64,000 nt of DNA from Halorubellus salinus (GTDB lineage: Archaea > Halobacteriota > Halobacteria > Halobacteriales > Natrialbaceae). The notes below the pieces were generated by a model. The model saw only the letters and a list, made by a program, of their open reading frames with translations. It had not been told where the DNA came from and did no database searches. Both the position numbers and the translations under genes were made by a program. Shown here piece by piece: positions 25,138-34,036 of this stretch; within the stretch, counting starts at the first letter, position 1, and each line of letters begins with the position of its first letter. The stretch is from contig NZ_JAJCVI010000001.1 in assembly GCF_020567525.1 (NCBI RefSeq), positions 806,001-870,000 on the forward strand, written 5' to 3'.

Positions 25138-26567
25138 GCGAGGGCACGCTCTACGACGAGGTCTGGGAACGCCATCGGGTTGACACCCTCCCGACCGGCC
25201 AGGACCAGCTGTTCGTGGGGCTGCACCTCGTGCACGAGGTGACGAGCCCGCAGGCGTTCGGGATGCTCGAGGAGCGGGACATGGACGTCGCCTATCCGGA
25301 GTTGACGCACGCGACGGTCGACCACATCGTGCCGACCGCCGACCAGTCGCGGCCGTTCGACGACGACGCCGCGGAGACGATGATGACCGAGCTCGAGGAG
25401 AACGTCCGCGACGCCGGCATCGACTTCTCGCATCCCGGCACCGGCGACCAGGGTATCGTGCACGTCGTCGGCCCCGAGCAGGGCCTCACGCAGCCCGGGA
25501 AGACCATCGTCTGCGGGGACTCCCATACGAGCACGCACGGCGCGTTCGGCGCGCTCGCGTTCGGTATCGGCACGAGCCAGATCCGGGACGTGCTCGCGAC
25601 GGGCTGTATCGCGATGGAGAAGCAGGACGTCCGCCGCATCGACGTCACTGGCGACCTCGGGGACGGCGTCGAGGCGAAGGACGTCATCCTCCAGATCATC
25701 CGCAAGCTCGGTACGGACGGTGGCGTCGGGTACGTCTACGAGTACGGCGGGAGCGCGGTCGAAGCGCTCGGGATGGAGGGTCGGATGAGCATCTGCAACA
25801 TGAGCGTCGAGGGCGGTGCTCGCGCCGGGTACGTGAACCCCGACGAGACGACCTACGAGTTCCTGGAGGGCCGCGACCGCGTCCCCGACGGCGACGAGTA
25901 CGAGGAACTGAAGGCGTACTGGGAGTCGATCCGCTCCGACGACGACGCGACCTACGACGACGTCGTCGAGATAGACGGGGACGCGCTCCCGCCGATGGTG
26001 ACGTGGGGGACGACGCCCGGGCAGGGCGTCGGCGTCGACGAACCCATCCCCGCCCCCGAGGACCTGCCCGCGGACAAGCAGGACACGGCGCGGCGCGCAC
26101 AGGAGCACATGGGCGTCGAGCCCGGCGACACCATGGCGGGCTACGAGGTGGACGTGACGTTCCTCGGGTCCTGTACGAACGCGCGACTCCCGGACCTGCG
26201 TCGGGCGGCGAGCGTCGTCGCGGGCCGCGAGGTCCACGAGGACGTCCGCGCGCTCGTCGTCCCCGGTAGCCAGCGCGTGCAGAAGGCCGCCGAGGAGGAG
26301 GGGCTGGCGGACGTGTTCCGCGACGCCGGCTTCGAGTGGCGGAACGCGGGCTGCTCGATGTGCCTCGGGATGAACGAGGACCAGCTTGAGGGCGACGAGG
26401 CGTGCGCGAGCTCGTCGAACCGGAACTTCGTCGGCCGCATGGGGTCGAAGGAGGGGAAGACCATCCTCATGAACCCCCAGATGGTCGCCGCGGCGGCGAT
26501 CCACGGCGAGGTGACGGACGTCCGCGACGTCGACCGCGTCGACCCCGAGGAGGTGACCGAAGCATGA
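25134..26567 (+). CDS. leuC: 3-isopropylmalate dehydratase large subunit
   Basis: Aconitase-family subunit carrying a [4Fe-4S] cluster; with LeuD it isomerises 2- to 3-isopropylmalate. The cluster cysteines are in VTFLGSCTNARLPDLR and EWRNAGCSMCLGMNEDQ (C-x2-C). VCGDSHTSTHGAFGALAFGIG and the N-terminal GTLYDEVWERHRVDTL are family signatures. Length 477 aa. It overlaps the previous ORF and leuD by four bases each. Confidence 0.96.
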   Translation: MSEGTLYDEVWERHRVDTLPTGQDQLFVGLHLVHEVTSPQAFGMLEERDMDVAYPELTHATVDHIVPTADQSRPFDDDAAETMMTELEENVRDAGIDFSHPGTGDQGIVHVVGPEQGLTQPGKTIVCGDSHTSTHGAFGALAFGIGTSQIRDVLATGCIAMEKQDVRRIDVTGDLGDGVEAKDVILQIIRKLGTDGGVGYVYEYGGSAVEALGMEGRMSICNMSVEGGARAGYVNPDETTYEFLEGRDRVPDGDEYEELKAYWESIRSDDDATYDDVVEIDGDALPPMVTWGTTPGQGVGVDEPIPAPEDLPADKQDTARRAQEHMGVEPGDTMAGYEVDVTFLGSCTNARLPDLRRAASVVAGREVHEDVRALVVPGSQRVQKAAEEEGLADVFRDAGFEWRNAGCSMCLGMNEDQLEGDEACASSSNRNFVGRMGSKEGKTILMNPQMVAAAAIHGEVTDVRDVDRVDPEEVTEA

Positions 26568-27271
26568 GTAGCGACGCCAGCGACGGGAACGACGGCCCGG
26601 CGGAGATCGTCGAGCACGTCTCGGGGACCGGCGTCCCCATCCGCGGGAACGACATCGACACGGACCAGATCATCCCCGCGCGCTTCCTGAAGGTCGTGAC
26701 GTTCGACGGCCTCGGGCAGTTCGCGTTCTTCGACCAGCGGTTCACGGACGACGACGAGGAGAAGGCGCACCCGATGAACGAGGACCGGTTCCGGTCGGGG
26801 AGCGTGATGGTCACGAACAAGAACTTCGGCTGTGGGTCCTCGCGCGAGCACGCCCCGCAAGCGCTGATGCGGTGGGGTATCGACGCGCTCGTCGGCGAGA
26901 GCTTCGCCGAGATCTTCGCGGGGAACTGCCTCGCGCTCGGCATCCCGACAGTCACCGCGGACGAGGCGACCGTCGAGGCCATCCAGGACTGGGTGGACGA
27001 GCACCCGAACGGCGACGTCGACGTGGACGTCGCGGACGAGACCGTGACGTACGGCGACACCACCGTCGACGTGACGGTCGACGACGCGCAGCGGAAGGCG
27101 CTCGTAGACGGCGTCTGGGACACGACCGCGCTCATGGCGAGCAACGCGGACGCGGTCGCGGACACCGCCGCGAGCCTCCCGTACGTCGACGACGACGTCG
27201 TCGCGAACGCACGCGCTCGCATCGACGCGTCCGGCGACGACGCGACCGCGAACGGCGGGGGCGACGCGTGA
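26564..27271 (+). CDS. leuD: 3-isopropylmalate dehydratase small subunit
   Basis: Swivel-domain subunit of isopropylmalate isomerase. The family pattern is clear: [38 protein letters not shown] and [18 protein letters not shown]. Length 235 aa, slightly longer than bacterial LeuD because of an acidic N-terminal lead and a Gly/Asp tail. ATG 26564 overlaps the leuC stop; the GTGA at the end overlaps leuB. Confidence 0.95.
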   Translation: MSSDASDGNDGPAEIVEHVSGTGVPIRGNDIDTDQIIPARFLKVVTFDGLGQFAFFDQRFTDDDEEKAHPMNEDRFRSGSVMVTNKNFGCGSSREHAPQALMRWGIDALVGESFAEIFAGNCLALGIPTVTADEATVEAIQDWVDEHPNGDVDVDVADETVTYGDTTVDVTVDDAQRKALVDGVWDTTALMASNADAVADTAASLPYVDDDVVANARARIDASGDDATANGGGDA

Positions 27272-28260
27272 CCGCCGAACGCATCGCGGTCGTCCCCGGC
27301 GACGGCATCGGCCAGGAGGTCGTTCCGGTCGCCGTCGACGTCCTCGACGCGGTCGGGAACTTCGAGTTCGTGCACGCGAACGCCGGCGACGCGGTCGCCG
27401 CGGAGACCGGCGACCCGCTCCCCGACGCGACGTACGAGACCGTCGCGGACGCGGACGCGACCGTCTTCGGCGCGGCCGGCGAGACCGCGGCCGACGTCGT
27501 GCTCCCGCTCCGCGAGGCAGTGGATTCGTTTGCGAACGTACGGCCGGCGCGCGCGTACCCAGGCGTGGACGCGCTCCAGCCCGAGACGGACATCGTGTTC
27601 GTCCGCGAGAACACCGAGGGCGTCTACGCGGGTATCGAGGACGAGATCGCCGACGGCGTGTCGACGCTCACCAGGGTCGTCACCGACGACGCCTCCAGGG
27701 ACATCGCCGAGTTCGGGTTCGACTACGCGGTCGAGAACGGCTACGACGACGTCACCGTCGCGCACAAGGCGAACGTGATGCGCGAGACCGACGGCCGGTT
27801 CCTCGACCGCTGCCGCGAGGTCGCGCGCGACCACCCCGCGGTCGACGAGCGCGAGTTCGAGGAGGCGCTCATGGACGCTCTGGCGATGCACCTCGTGCAG
27901 CGCCCGACGGACTACGGCGTCGTCGTCTGCCCGAACCTCGCCGGCGACGTCCTCTCGGACCTCGCCGCCGGCCTCGTCGGCGGCCTCGGGCTGCTGCCGA
28001 GCGCGAACGTCGGCCGCGAGAACGGCCTGTTCGAGCCCGTGCACGGGAGCGCACCCGACATCGCCGGCGACGGCGTCGCGAACCCGAGCGCGACCGTGCT
28101 CTCCGCGGCGATGCTGCTGGAGCACCTCGGGTACGACGCAGAAGCGGGGCGCGTCCGCACCGCCGTCGAGACGGTGCTCGACGCCGGCCCGCGGACGCCC
28201 GACCTCGGCGGCAACGCGACCACCGGAGACGTCGGGAACGCCATCCTCGACGAACTCTAA
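27268..28260 (+). CDS. leuB: 3-isopropylmalate dehydrogenase
   Basis: NAD-dependent oxidative decarboxylase of 3-isopropylmalate, the last pathway-specific leucine step before transamination. It shows the beta-decarboxylating dehydrogenase motifs [15 protein letters not shown] at the N-terminus, [49 protein letters not shown] and [14 protein letters not shown]. Length 330 aa. The start is GTG (27268), overlapping the leuD stop as GTGA. It ends the ilvBNC-leuCDB operon. Isocitrate or homoisocitrate dehydrogenase paralogues are less likely given the neighbours. Confidence 0.95.
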   Translation: MTAERIAVVPGDGIGQEVVPVAVDVLDAVGNFEFVHANAGDAVAAETGDPLPDATYETVADADATVFGAAGETAADVVLPLREAVDSFANVRPARAYPGVDALQPETDIVFVRENTEGVYAGIEDEIADGVSTLTRVVTDDASRDIAEFGFDYAVENGYDDVTVAHKANVMRETDGRFLDRCREVARDHPAVDEREFEEALMDALAMHLVQRPTDYGVVVCPNLAGDVLSDLAAGLVGGLGLLPSANVGRENGLFEPVHGSAPDIAGDGVANPSATVLSAAMLLEHLGYDAEAGRVRTAVETVLDAGPRTPDLGGNATTGDVGNAILDEL

Positions 28261-28284
28261 CCGTTCACAGCCGTTCTTCCGTCG

Positions 28285-28830
28285 TTACTCGTCGCGACCA
28301 GCGTCCGCTCCGTCGGTCGTGCCAGCGTCCTCCCTGGCTCCCTCGCTCCCGCCAGCGTCCTCCGCGGCGGCGACGGCGCACACCTCCTCCCAGCGACCCT
28401 TCGCTTCGAGGTGGTTCTGGAGTTCGCGCCCGTACTCGCCGGCGAGCTCGCGCGCCGTCTCGGCGCGGGCCGCGTAGTCCTCGTCGCTCGACCCGCCACC
28501 GCCGAGACCGAGCGCGCTCTTCACGCCATCGAAGAAGCTCCCGCCCGACCCGCCGACGTCGCTCTTCCCGCCGCCGGCGCCACCGAGCGCGCCCATCTGC
28601 TCCTGGATGTTCTCCAGCTCCGGCATGATGGCCTCGAGGTTCGTCGCGTCGCGGTCGACGACGATACTCGCCGCCTCGGGGTCGTCGGGGTCGTCGATGG
28701 TGTACTGCGTCGCACTCATGATGAGACTCCACTCCTGGTTCGAGAACTCCGACCCAGTGACGCGGTCGTTGAACTCCTGGTCGACGGACATCCGCTCGCC
28801 GACGACGCGGTTCGTCCACTCTTCGGTCAT
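28285..28830 (-). CDS. Uncharacterised haloarchaeal protein (DUF5799-like)
   Basis: 181 aa, acidic, no known function; I believe it belongs to the haloarchaeal DUF5799 group, recalled by pattern and not searched. The N-terminal part has WTNRVVGERMSVDQEFNDRV and FSNQEWSLIMSATQY; then an IMPELENIQEQMGALGG element, a Gly/Ser-rich linker (about 90-120) and a helical region with EYGRELQNHLEAKGRW. The start at MTEEWTN is preferred; an in-frame ATG six codons upstream exists. It converges with leuB. Confidence 0.75.
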   Translation of the reverse strand: MTEEWTNRVVGERMSVDQEFNDRVTGSEFSNQEWSLIMSATQYTIDDPDDPEAASIVVDRDATNLEAIMPELENIQEQMGALGGAGGGKSDVGGSGGSFFDGVKSALGLGGGGSSDEDYAARAETARELAGEYGRELQNHLEAKGRWEEVCAVAAAEDAGGSEGAREDAGTTDGADAGRDE

Positions 28831-28922
28831 ACCCACGGCTACGCCCACGCGTCGTATCAGCGTTCCGCTGCAATCACTCGAAGAAAACGAGTTAGCTGCT
28901 GGCGAGCGCTACCGAGTGCGTC

Positions 28923-29315
28923 TCAGAACGCGTCGCCGGTGAGCGAGACGTCCGCGTGGAGGTCGGTCTTCAGGGCGTCGTGGACCTTGCACAGCTCCTC
29001 GGCGCGCGAGACGACCGCCTCGGCCTTGTCGCCGACGTCGCCCGCGACGGACACGTCGAAGCTGATCGCCGCGAGCTTGTCGTCGTCGTTCAGGTCGCCG
29101 GTCACGTCGATCTCGACGTGCCCGAGGTCGCCCGCCTGCCGCTGCTCGGCAGCGACGCGGAGCGCGGGTACGAAACACGCCGCGTACGTGCTGAGGAGCG
29201 TCTCGAGCGTATCAGGCGCGTCCTCGCCTGTCGCGTCGACCGTCTGCTCGAAGTCGCGAATCGTCGTCGTCGTACTGAACCCTTCCTCGGAGACGGAATG
29301 AACTTGCTTGGACAT
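28923..29315 (-). CDS. OsmC/Ohr-family peroxiredoxin-like protein
   Basis: 130-aa OsmC-fold protein that reduces organic hydroperoxides or acts on related thiols. Both catalytic-type cysteines are present: one on the central helix in LLSTYAACFVPALRVAAEQR and one in SRAEELCKVHDALK. Between them the beta-sheet IDVTGDLNDDDKLAAISFDV is typical. The sequence upstream of MSKQVHS is not conserved in character, so I start there. Divergent from L11 with about 170 bases between. Confidence 0.87.
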   Translation of the reverse strand: MSKQVHSVSEEGFSTTTTIRDFEQTVDATGEDAPDTLETLLSTYAACFVPALRVAAEQRQAGDLGHVEIDVTGDLNDDDKLAAISFDVSVAGDVGDKAEAVVSRAEELCKVHDALKTDLHADVSLTGDAF

Positions 29316-29453
29316 ACACGCAAGGTTACACTCGGAACCCGGGTAAGCGTTGCCGTTGCGGAACGCTATCACGCCGCAACACGGCCGGAGACGGGCGCGC
29401 TCGCGACCCGACCGATGCAGCCCGGCCGACACGTCGCCCGAGAAAGGTAAGGG

Positions 29454-29459
29454 TTAAAA
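29454..29459 (+). promoter_or_regulatory. TATA box for rpl11
   Basis: ttaaaa within ggtaagggttaaaactcg, centred 26 bases before the L11 ATG at 29483, indicates a leaderless L11 mRNA. Confidence 0.65.
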
Positions 29460-29482
29460 CTCGCCCGAGGCACCTATCGAGT

Positions 29483-29962
29483 ATGGCTGGAACCATCGAA
29501 GTGCTCGTTCCGGGTGGACAGGCCAACCCTGGCCCGCCGCTCGGTCCCGAGCTCGGTCCCACACCCGTGGACGTGCAGGCTGTCGTCAGTGAGATAAACG
29601 AACAGACGGAAGCGTTCGACGGGACGGAAGTCCCCGTGACCGTCGAGTACGACGACGACGGCTCGTTCAGCATCGAGGTCGGTGTACCCCCGACCGCGGA
29701 GCTCATCAAGGACGAAGCCGGGTTCGACACCGGAAGCGGCGAACCCCACGAGGAGTTCGTCGCGGACCTCACCGTCGACCAGGTCAAGCAGATCGCCGAG
29801 CAGAAGCTCACGGACCTGCTCGCGTACGACTCCAAGCAAGCGGCGAAGGAAGTCGTCGGGACGTGCACGTCGCTGGGCGTGACGATCGAAGGCGAGAACC
29901 CGCGCGAGTTCAAGGAGCGCATCGACGCGGGCGAGTACGACGACACGTTCGCTGACGCCTGA
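29483..29962 (+). CDS. rpl11: 50S ribosomal protein L11
   Basis: uL11, which folds over the GTPase-associated centre of 23S rRNA together with the L10-L12 stalk. The N-terminal domain shows VPGGQANPGPPLGPELGPTP (the proline-rich switch) and the C-terminal rRNA-binding domain LTVDQVKQIAEQKLTDLLAY and AAKEVVGTCTSLGVTIEG. Length 159 aa is normal for archaea. In many haloarchaea L1 follows directly; here a kinase gene on the opposite strand intervenes. Confidence 0.97.
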   Translation: MAGTIEVLVPGGQANPGPPLGPELGPTPVDVQAVVSEINEQTEAFDGTEVPVTVEYDDDGSFSIEVGVPPTAELIKDEAGFDTGSGEPHEEFVADLTVDQVKQIAEQKLTDLLAYDSKQAAKEVVGTCTSLGVTIEGENPREFKERIDAGEYDDTFADA

Positions 29963-30023
29963 CCACAGGCATTCTCTCACTCGTTTCGACGTAGCCCTCA
30001 GCGACAGCGTCGTGCAGCCAGGT

Positions 30024-31649
30024 TCAGTGCTCCGGGTAGACGGTCGGGACGTCGACGTGGACGACCGTTCCGTCGTCGCACGTGCTCGTGATGGTGCCGT
30101 CGGCGCGTTCGACGAGCCAGCGCGCGATCCAGAGGCCGAGGCCTTCGCCGTGGTCGACGGGCGAGGCGTCGAGGCCGCCGGCGAGGAGGTCGCGTTCGAC
30201 GTCGGGGAGCCCCGGGCCGTTGTCGCTGACGGTGAGGTGGACGCGGTCCTCGTCGTCGCGCGCGGTGATGGCGACGTCGCGGTCCGCGGGCGGTCTGTCG
30301 TTGTGGATGCGCGCGTTCTCGACGAGTTCCGCGAGCGCGGTGCGGACCCCGTCCCCGTCCGCGACGACGACGTCGTCCGGGACGTCCACGGTGACGTTCG
30401 CCGCGGACGGCCCGTCGGCGGCCGCGGTCGCTTCCGCGACCACCGACGAGAGCGGTGCGGGGGCGCGACCCGCGGTCGCGTCCCGGATGCGGTCCTCTAT
30501 CATCCGCGCGTTGTCACTGATCTCGAGGGTATCCTGCACCGCGGCCTCGATGGCTGTGGCGTGCTTCTCCACGTCCGCGTCGTCCTCGCGGAGCGAGTTC
30601 GAGTGCCCGAGCACGAGGTTCATCTCGTTCCTGACGTTGTGTCGGAGCACGCGGTTCAGGACCCTGAGCTGACTCTCGCGTTGCTCGAGGCGGATGCCGA
30701 CGCGATTGAAGCGGTCGTCGATCTCGTCCCACTCCTCGGTCCCGGACAGCTCGACGTCGACGTCGTACTCGCCGTTCTCGAGCGCGCTCAGGCCGGCGCG
30801 GAGGTCCGCTATCTGCCGGATGTTCGTCCGGTACGTCCAGTAGCCGACGGCGCCGACCGAGCAGAGGACGACGAGGAGCGCGGCGCCCTGGACGACGGAC
30901 ACCCACTGGAGGCGCGTGGTGATGGCCGACCGGTCCTGTTCGACGACGACCACCCAGTCCGTCTGCGCGACCGGTTCCGTCGCGCGGAACGTGCGTCCCG
31001 GGATCGGGTCGCCGTCGTAGAGCGTCCCCGACTTCGAGTGCACGGTGACGGTCTGGTCGGGGCCGACGAGGTGACTGAGGTCCGAGAACACGCCGTGCTG
31101 GTCCGCCTCGGGGTCCTCGATGTGGATGGCGGCGTTCAGCGTCCCGACGACCTGCATCCCGTCGCGGACGGGCGTGCTGACGACGACGACGAGGTTCCCG
31201 GAGTCCGCGCGGAACGGCTCGCTCACGTACACCCTGCCATCGAGAGCCTCCTGGACGTACCGCCGGTCGCGCAGGTCCGCCCCGACCACGCGCTCGCGTT
31301 CCGTCTCGTTCGTGTCCTCTGCGTCGAACGCCATCACCGTCCCGTTCGCCGCGACGACGCTCCCACCGTCGAACTGCGACGTCGTCAGGAAGTCGTGCAA
31401 CGCCACCGACTGGTCCACGGAGCCGTGGTCGGCCATGCCGTGCATCCGCGAGCCGACCAGCACCAGTTGCTCCTTCGCCTCGAGTTGCGTGTGGAGGTTG
31501 TGCGAGACCGTCGCCGCCGTCTCGTTCACGCTCGCTTGCTCGTGGTCGACGATGTCGTCCGCGTGCAACGCGAACCCCGCGTAGACCGTGCTCCCGAGGA
31601 CGACCGAGAGCACGACCAGGAGGCCGACGAGCGTCGTCGACAGGCGCAT
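30024..31649 (-). CDS. Membrane sensor histidine kinase
   Basis: 541-aa two-component sensor. TM1 is at about 6-27 and TM2 (VVQGAALLVVLCSVGAVGYW) at about 262-281, enclosing a dCache-like extracellular domain (YVQEALDGRVYVSEPFRADSG, LVVVVSTPVRDGMQVVGTL). A HAMP-like region follows (GLSALENGEYDVDVELSG). The phospho-acceptor box is VLRHNVRNEMNLVLGHSN, and the ATPase domain has ALAELVENARIHN (N box), VSDNGPGLPD (G1) and GEGLGLWIARWL (G2). No receiver domain and no response-regulator gene is nearby. It is inverted between L11 and L1, an unusual position. The start MRLSTTL is chosen so that TM1 follows directly. Confidence 0.92.
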   Translation of the reverse strand: MRLSTTLVGLLVVLSVVLGSTVYAGFALHADDIVDHEQASVNETAATVSHNLHTQLEAKEQLVLVGSRMHGMADHGSVDQSVALHDFLTTSQFDGGSVVAANGTVMAFDAEDTNETERERVVGADLRDRRYVQEALDGRVYVSEPFRADSGNLVVVVSTPVRDGMQVVGTLNAAIHIEDPEADQHGVFSDLSHLVGPDQTVTVHSKSGTLYDGDPIPGRTFRATEPVAQTDWVVVVEQDRSAITTRLQWVSVVQGAALLVVLCSVGAVGYWTYRTNIRQIADLRAGLSALENGEYDVDVELSGTEEWDEIDDRFNRVGIRLEQRESQLRVLNRVLRHNVRNEMNLVLGHSNSLREDDADVEKHATAIEAAVQDTLEISDNARMIEDRIRDATAGRAPAPLSSVVAEATAAADGPSAANVTVDVPDDVVVADGDGVRTALAELVENARIHNDRPPADRDVAITARDDEDRVHLTVSDNGPGLPDVERDLLAGGLDASPVDHGEGLGLWIARWLVERADGTITSTCDDGTVVHVDVPTVYPEH

Positions 31650-31766
31650 CTGACCGAACTCACGCGGGACACACATATGAGCGCACTGGGCGATTCACCC
31701 CGCCGTTCGCACGGCCACCACGCACGGCCCTGCGTCGCGCTCCCGTAGGTCCAGCACTTCGACGGG

Positions 31767-31772
31767 TTTAAG
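31767..31772 (+). promoter_or_regulatory. TATA box for the L1-L10-L12 operon
   Basis: tttaag within cgggtttaagagtcc predicts a transcription start near 31795 and a leader of about 60-65 bases before the L1 ATG, unlike the leaderless L11 gene. Confidence 0.6.
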
Positions 31773-31795
31773 AGTCCGTTGGGTCACGTTCCAAG

Positions 31796-31858
31796 CGAGA
31801 CAGGCTTCGCCTGTTTCACTGACCCGTAGGAGCACTACGCGTACTACGGAGGTGAACG
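31796..31858 (+). promoter_or_regulatory. Structured L1 mRNA leader, candidate L1 autoregulatory site
   Basis: The leader holds a stem-loop acaggc-ttc-gcctgt (31800-31814) and a second stem ccgtag/ctacgg (31824-31829 with 31844-31849) whose right arm runs into the strong Shine-Dalgarno ggaggtga (31848-31855), 3 bases before ATG. In Halobacterium and Methanococcus the L1 operon mRNA has an L1-binding structure that mimics its 23S rRNA site and represses translation. The match here is by position and shape; I did not align it to a known L1 site. An additional pairing gggtca/tgaccc (31781/31820) would need an earlier transcription start. Confidence 0.55.
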
Positions 31859-32500
31859 ATGGCAGACCAGGATATAGAGAACGCAGTCTCTCGCGCACTC
31901 GAGGACGCACCCGACCGGAACTTCCGGGAGACGGTGGACCTCGCGATCAACTTGCGCGACCTCGACCTCAACGACCCGTCGAAGCGTATCGACGAGTCAG
32001 TGGTATTGCCGGCCGGAACAGGCCAAGAGACCCGCATCGTCGTCATTGCAGACGGCGAGACGGGACTCCGCGCCGAAGACGTCGCCGACGAAGTTCTCGA
32101 CGGCGACGATCTGGCCGACCTCGGAGACGACGACGACGCAGCGAAGGACCTCGCTGGGGAGACCGACTTCTTCATCGCCGAAGAGGCGAAGATGCAGGAC
32201 GTCGGTCGCTACCTCGGGACCATCCTCGGTCCCCGCGGGAAGATGCCGACCCCGCTCGGTCCAGACGACGACGTCGTCGAAACCGTCAACCGCATGAAGA
32301 ACACGGTCCAGCTCCGTTCCGGTGACCGCCGCACGTTCCACACGCGCGTCGGCGCCGAGGACATGACGGACGAGGACATCGGTGACAACATCGACGTCAT
32401 CATCCGTCGTCTCGAGGCGAACCTCGAGAAGGGCCCGCTCAACATCGACTCCATCTTCGTGAAGACGACGATGGGCCCGAGCGTGGAGGTGCCCGCATGA
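31859..32500 (+). CDS. rpl1: 50S ribosomal protein L1
   Basis: uL1, which forms the mobile L1 stalk at the E site and represses its own operon in archaea. The sequence shows [20 protein letters not shown] at about 20-39, the domain II core with [20 protein letters not shown] at about 118-137, and the C-terminal [19 protein letters not shown]. Length 213 aa. It is preceded by a strong Shine-Dalgarno and overlaps L10 by four bases. Confidence 0.97.
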   Translation: MADQDIENAVSRALEDAPDRNFRETVDLAINLRDLDLNDPSKRIDESVVLPAGTGQETRIVVIADGETGLRAEDVADEVLDGDDLADLGDDDDAAKDLAGETDFFIAEEAKMQDVGRYLGTILGPRGKMPTPLGPDDDVVETVNRMKNTVQLRSGDRRTFHTRVGAEDMTDEDIGDNIDVIIRRLEANLEKGPLNIDSIFVKTTMGPSVEVPA

Positions 32501-33549
32501 GCGCCGAAGCGGAGCGCAAGACCGAGAACCTCCCCGAGTGGAAGCGCGAGGAGGTCGCGGACCTCGTCGAGACCATCGAGTCCTACGACTCGGTCGGTGT
32601 CGTCAACATCGCGGGCATCCCGAGCCGACAGCTCCAGGCGATGCGCGCGGACCTCTGGCCGAACACGGAACTCCGTGTCAGCCGGAACACGCTCCTCGTG
32701 CGTGCGCTCGAGGAGGTCGACGAGGGCGTCGAGGACCTGACCGAGCACATCGCCGGTCAGGTCGGTCTCATCGGGACGAACGACAACCCGTTCGCGCTCT
32801 ACAAGACGCTGGAAGCGTCGAAGACCCCCGCCCCGATCAACGCGGGCGAGGTCGCGCCGAACGACATCGTCATCCCGGAGGGCGACACCGGCGTCGACCC
32901 CGGGCCGTTCGTCGGCGAACTCCAGCAGGTCGGTGCGCAGGCGCGCATCATGGAGGGCTCCATCAAGGTCACGGAGGACTCCACGGTCCTCTCGGCCGGC
33001 GAGGAGGTCTCCGACGACCTCGCGAACGTCCTGAGCGAACTCGGCATCGAGCCCAAGGAAGTCGGGCTCGACCTCCGCGCCGTGTTCTCCGAGGGCGTCA
33101 TGTTCGACCCCGAGGACCTGGACATCGACGTCGACGCGTACCGCGACGACGTCGCCGCAGCTGCCGCGGGTGCCCGGAACCTCTCCGTCAACGCGGTCTA
33201 TCCGACCGCGCAGACGGCGTCGACGCTGCTCGCGAAGGCGACGGGCGAAGCGAAGTCCGTCGGCTTGCAGGCAGCGATCGAGAGCCCGGACCTCGCGGAC
33301 GACCTCGTCGCGAAGGCGGACGCGCAGGTGCGTGCGCTCGCGGCGATGGTCGACGACCCCGAGGCGCTCCCGGAGGAACTGCAGGACGTGGAAGCGCCTG
33401 CGGCGGCCGCCGAGGACGCTGCTGACGAGGGCGAGGACGAATCGACTACTGAAGAAGACGATACCGAGGCGGACGCCGAGGACTCCGACGACGACGATGA
33501 CGACGACGAGGAGGCCGGTGGCGACGCGCTCGGCAACATGTTCGGATAA
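32497..33549 (+). CDS. rpl10: 50S ribosomal protein L10 (P0 stalk base)
   Basis: uL10/P0, which anchors L12 dimers to the 23S rRNA near L11. The rRNA-binding N-terminus has [20 protein letters not shown] and [20 protein letters not shown]; the L12-binding helical spine follows, and the C-terminus is a highly acidic tail ending [10 protein letters not shown], matching the L12 C-terminal end that recruits translation factors. Length 350 aa is normal for haloarchaea. Confidence 0.97.
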   Translation: MSAEAERKTENLPEWKREEVADLVETIESYDSVGVVNIAGIPSRQLQAMRADLWPNTELRVSRNTLLVRALEEVDEGVEDLTEHIAGQVGLIGTNDNPFALYKTLEASKTPAPINAGEVAPNDIVIPEGDTGVDPGPFVGELQQVGAQARIMEGSIKVTEDSTVLSAGEEVSDDLANVLSELGIEPKEVGLDLRAVFSEGVMFDPEDLDIDVDAYRDDVAAAAAGARNLSVNAVYPTAQTASTLLAKATGEAKSVGLQAAIESPDLADDLVAKADAQVRALAAMVDDPEALPEELQDVEAPAAAAEDAADEGEDESTTEEDDTEADAEDSDDDDDDDEEAGGDALGNMFG

Positions 33550-33555
33550 ATCACA

Positions 33556-33906
33556 ATGGAGTACGTTTACGCAGCACTCATCCTGAACGAGACGGGCGAA
33601 GAGATCAGCGAAGACAACATCACGGGCGTGCTCGAGGCCGCCGGCGTCGACGTGGAGGAATCCCGCGTCAAGGCGCTCGTCGCAGCGCTCGAGGACGTCG
33701 ACATCGACGAGGCCGTCGCCGAGGCGGCCGCAGTCCCCGCGGGCGGTGCCGCAGCGGGCGGCGCAGCCGGTGGCGACGAGTCCGCCGACGAGAGCGGCGA
33801 CGACGAGGACGAGGACGTCGAGGAGACGTCCGACGTCCCGGACACGAGCGACGACGACGAGGACGAGGAGGCCAGCGGCGAGGGCCTCGGCGACCTCTTC
33901 GGCTGA
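33556..33906 (+). CDS. rpl12: 50S ribosomal protein L12 (P1-type)
   Basis: Archaeal acidic stalk protein that recruits GTPase translation factors. The N-terminal dimerisation and P0-binding domain is [20 protein letters not shown] through [20 protein letters not shown]; an Ala/Gly hinge (about 60-76) and an acidic segment lead to the C-terminal factor-binding GEGLGDLFG. 116 aa. Last gene of the L1 operon; a T-rich run follows 17 bases after the stop. Confidence 0.97.
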   Translation: MEYVYAALILNETGEEISEDNITGVLEAAGVDVEESRVKALVAALEDVDIDEAVAEAAAVPAGGAAAGGAAGGDESADESGDDEDEDVEETSDVPDTSDDDEDEEASGEGLGDLFG

Positions 33907-33922
33907 ACGCGCGCTCGACTAG

Positions 33923-33938
33923 CTTTCGACCTTTCTTT
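33923..33938 (+). terminator. T-rich putative terminator after rpl12
   Basis: ctttcgacctttcttt, a pyrimidine-rich stretch with three TTT runs directly after the L1-L10-L12 operon. It fits the T-rich archaeal terminator pattern; there is no hairpin. Confidence 0.45.
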
Positions 33939-34036
33939 GACGCGTCGACCGGGTAGCGGTGGCGCTGTCTCGCGGTGGGCTCCCTGTGCGTGCGGTGGTG
34001 AGGTGCCTCGGCGAGCGGTGCGTGGGTTCTTCCGCG

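Noticed and set aside
30082-30672. ORF antisense to the histidine kinase
   Set aside because: Ser/Arg-rich frame shadow; the kinase H, N and G boxes are all intact on the minus strand.
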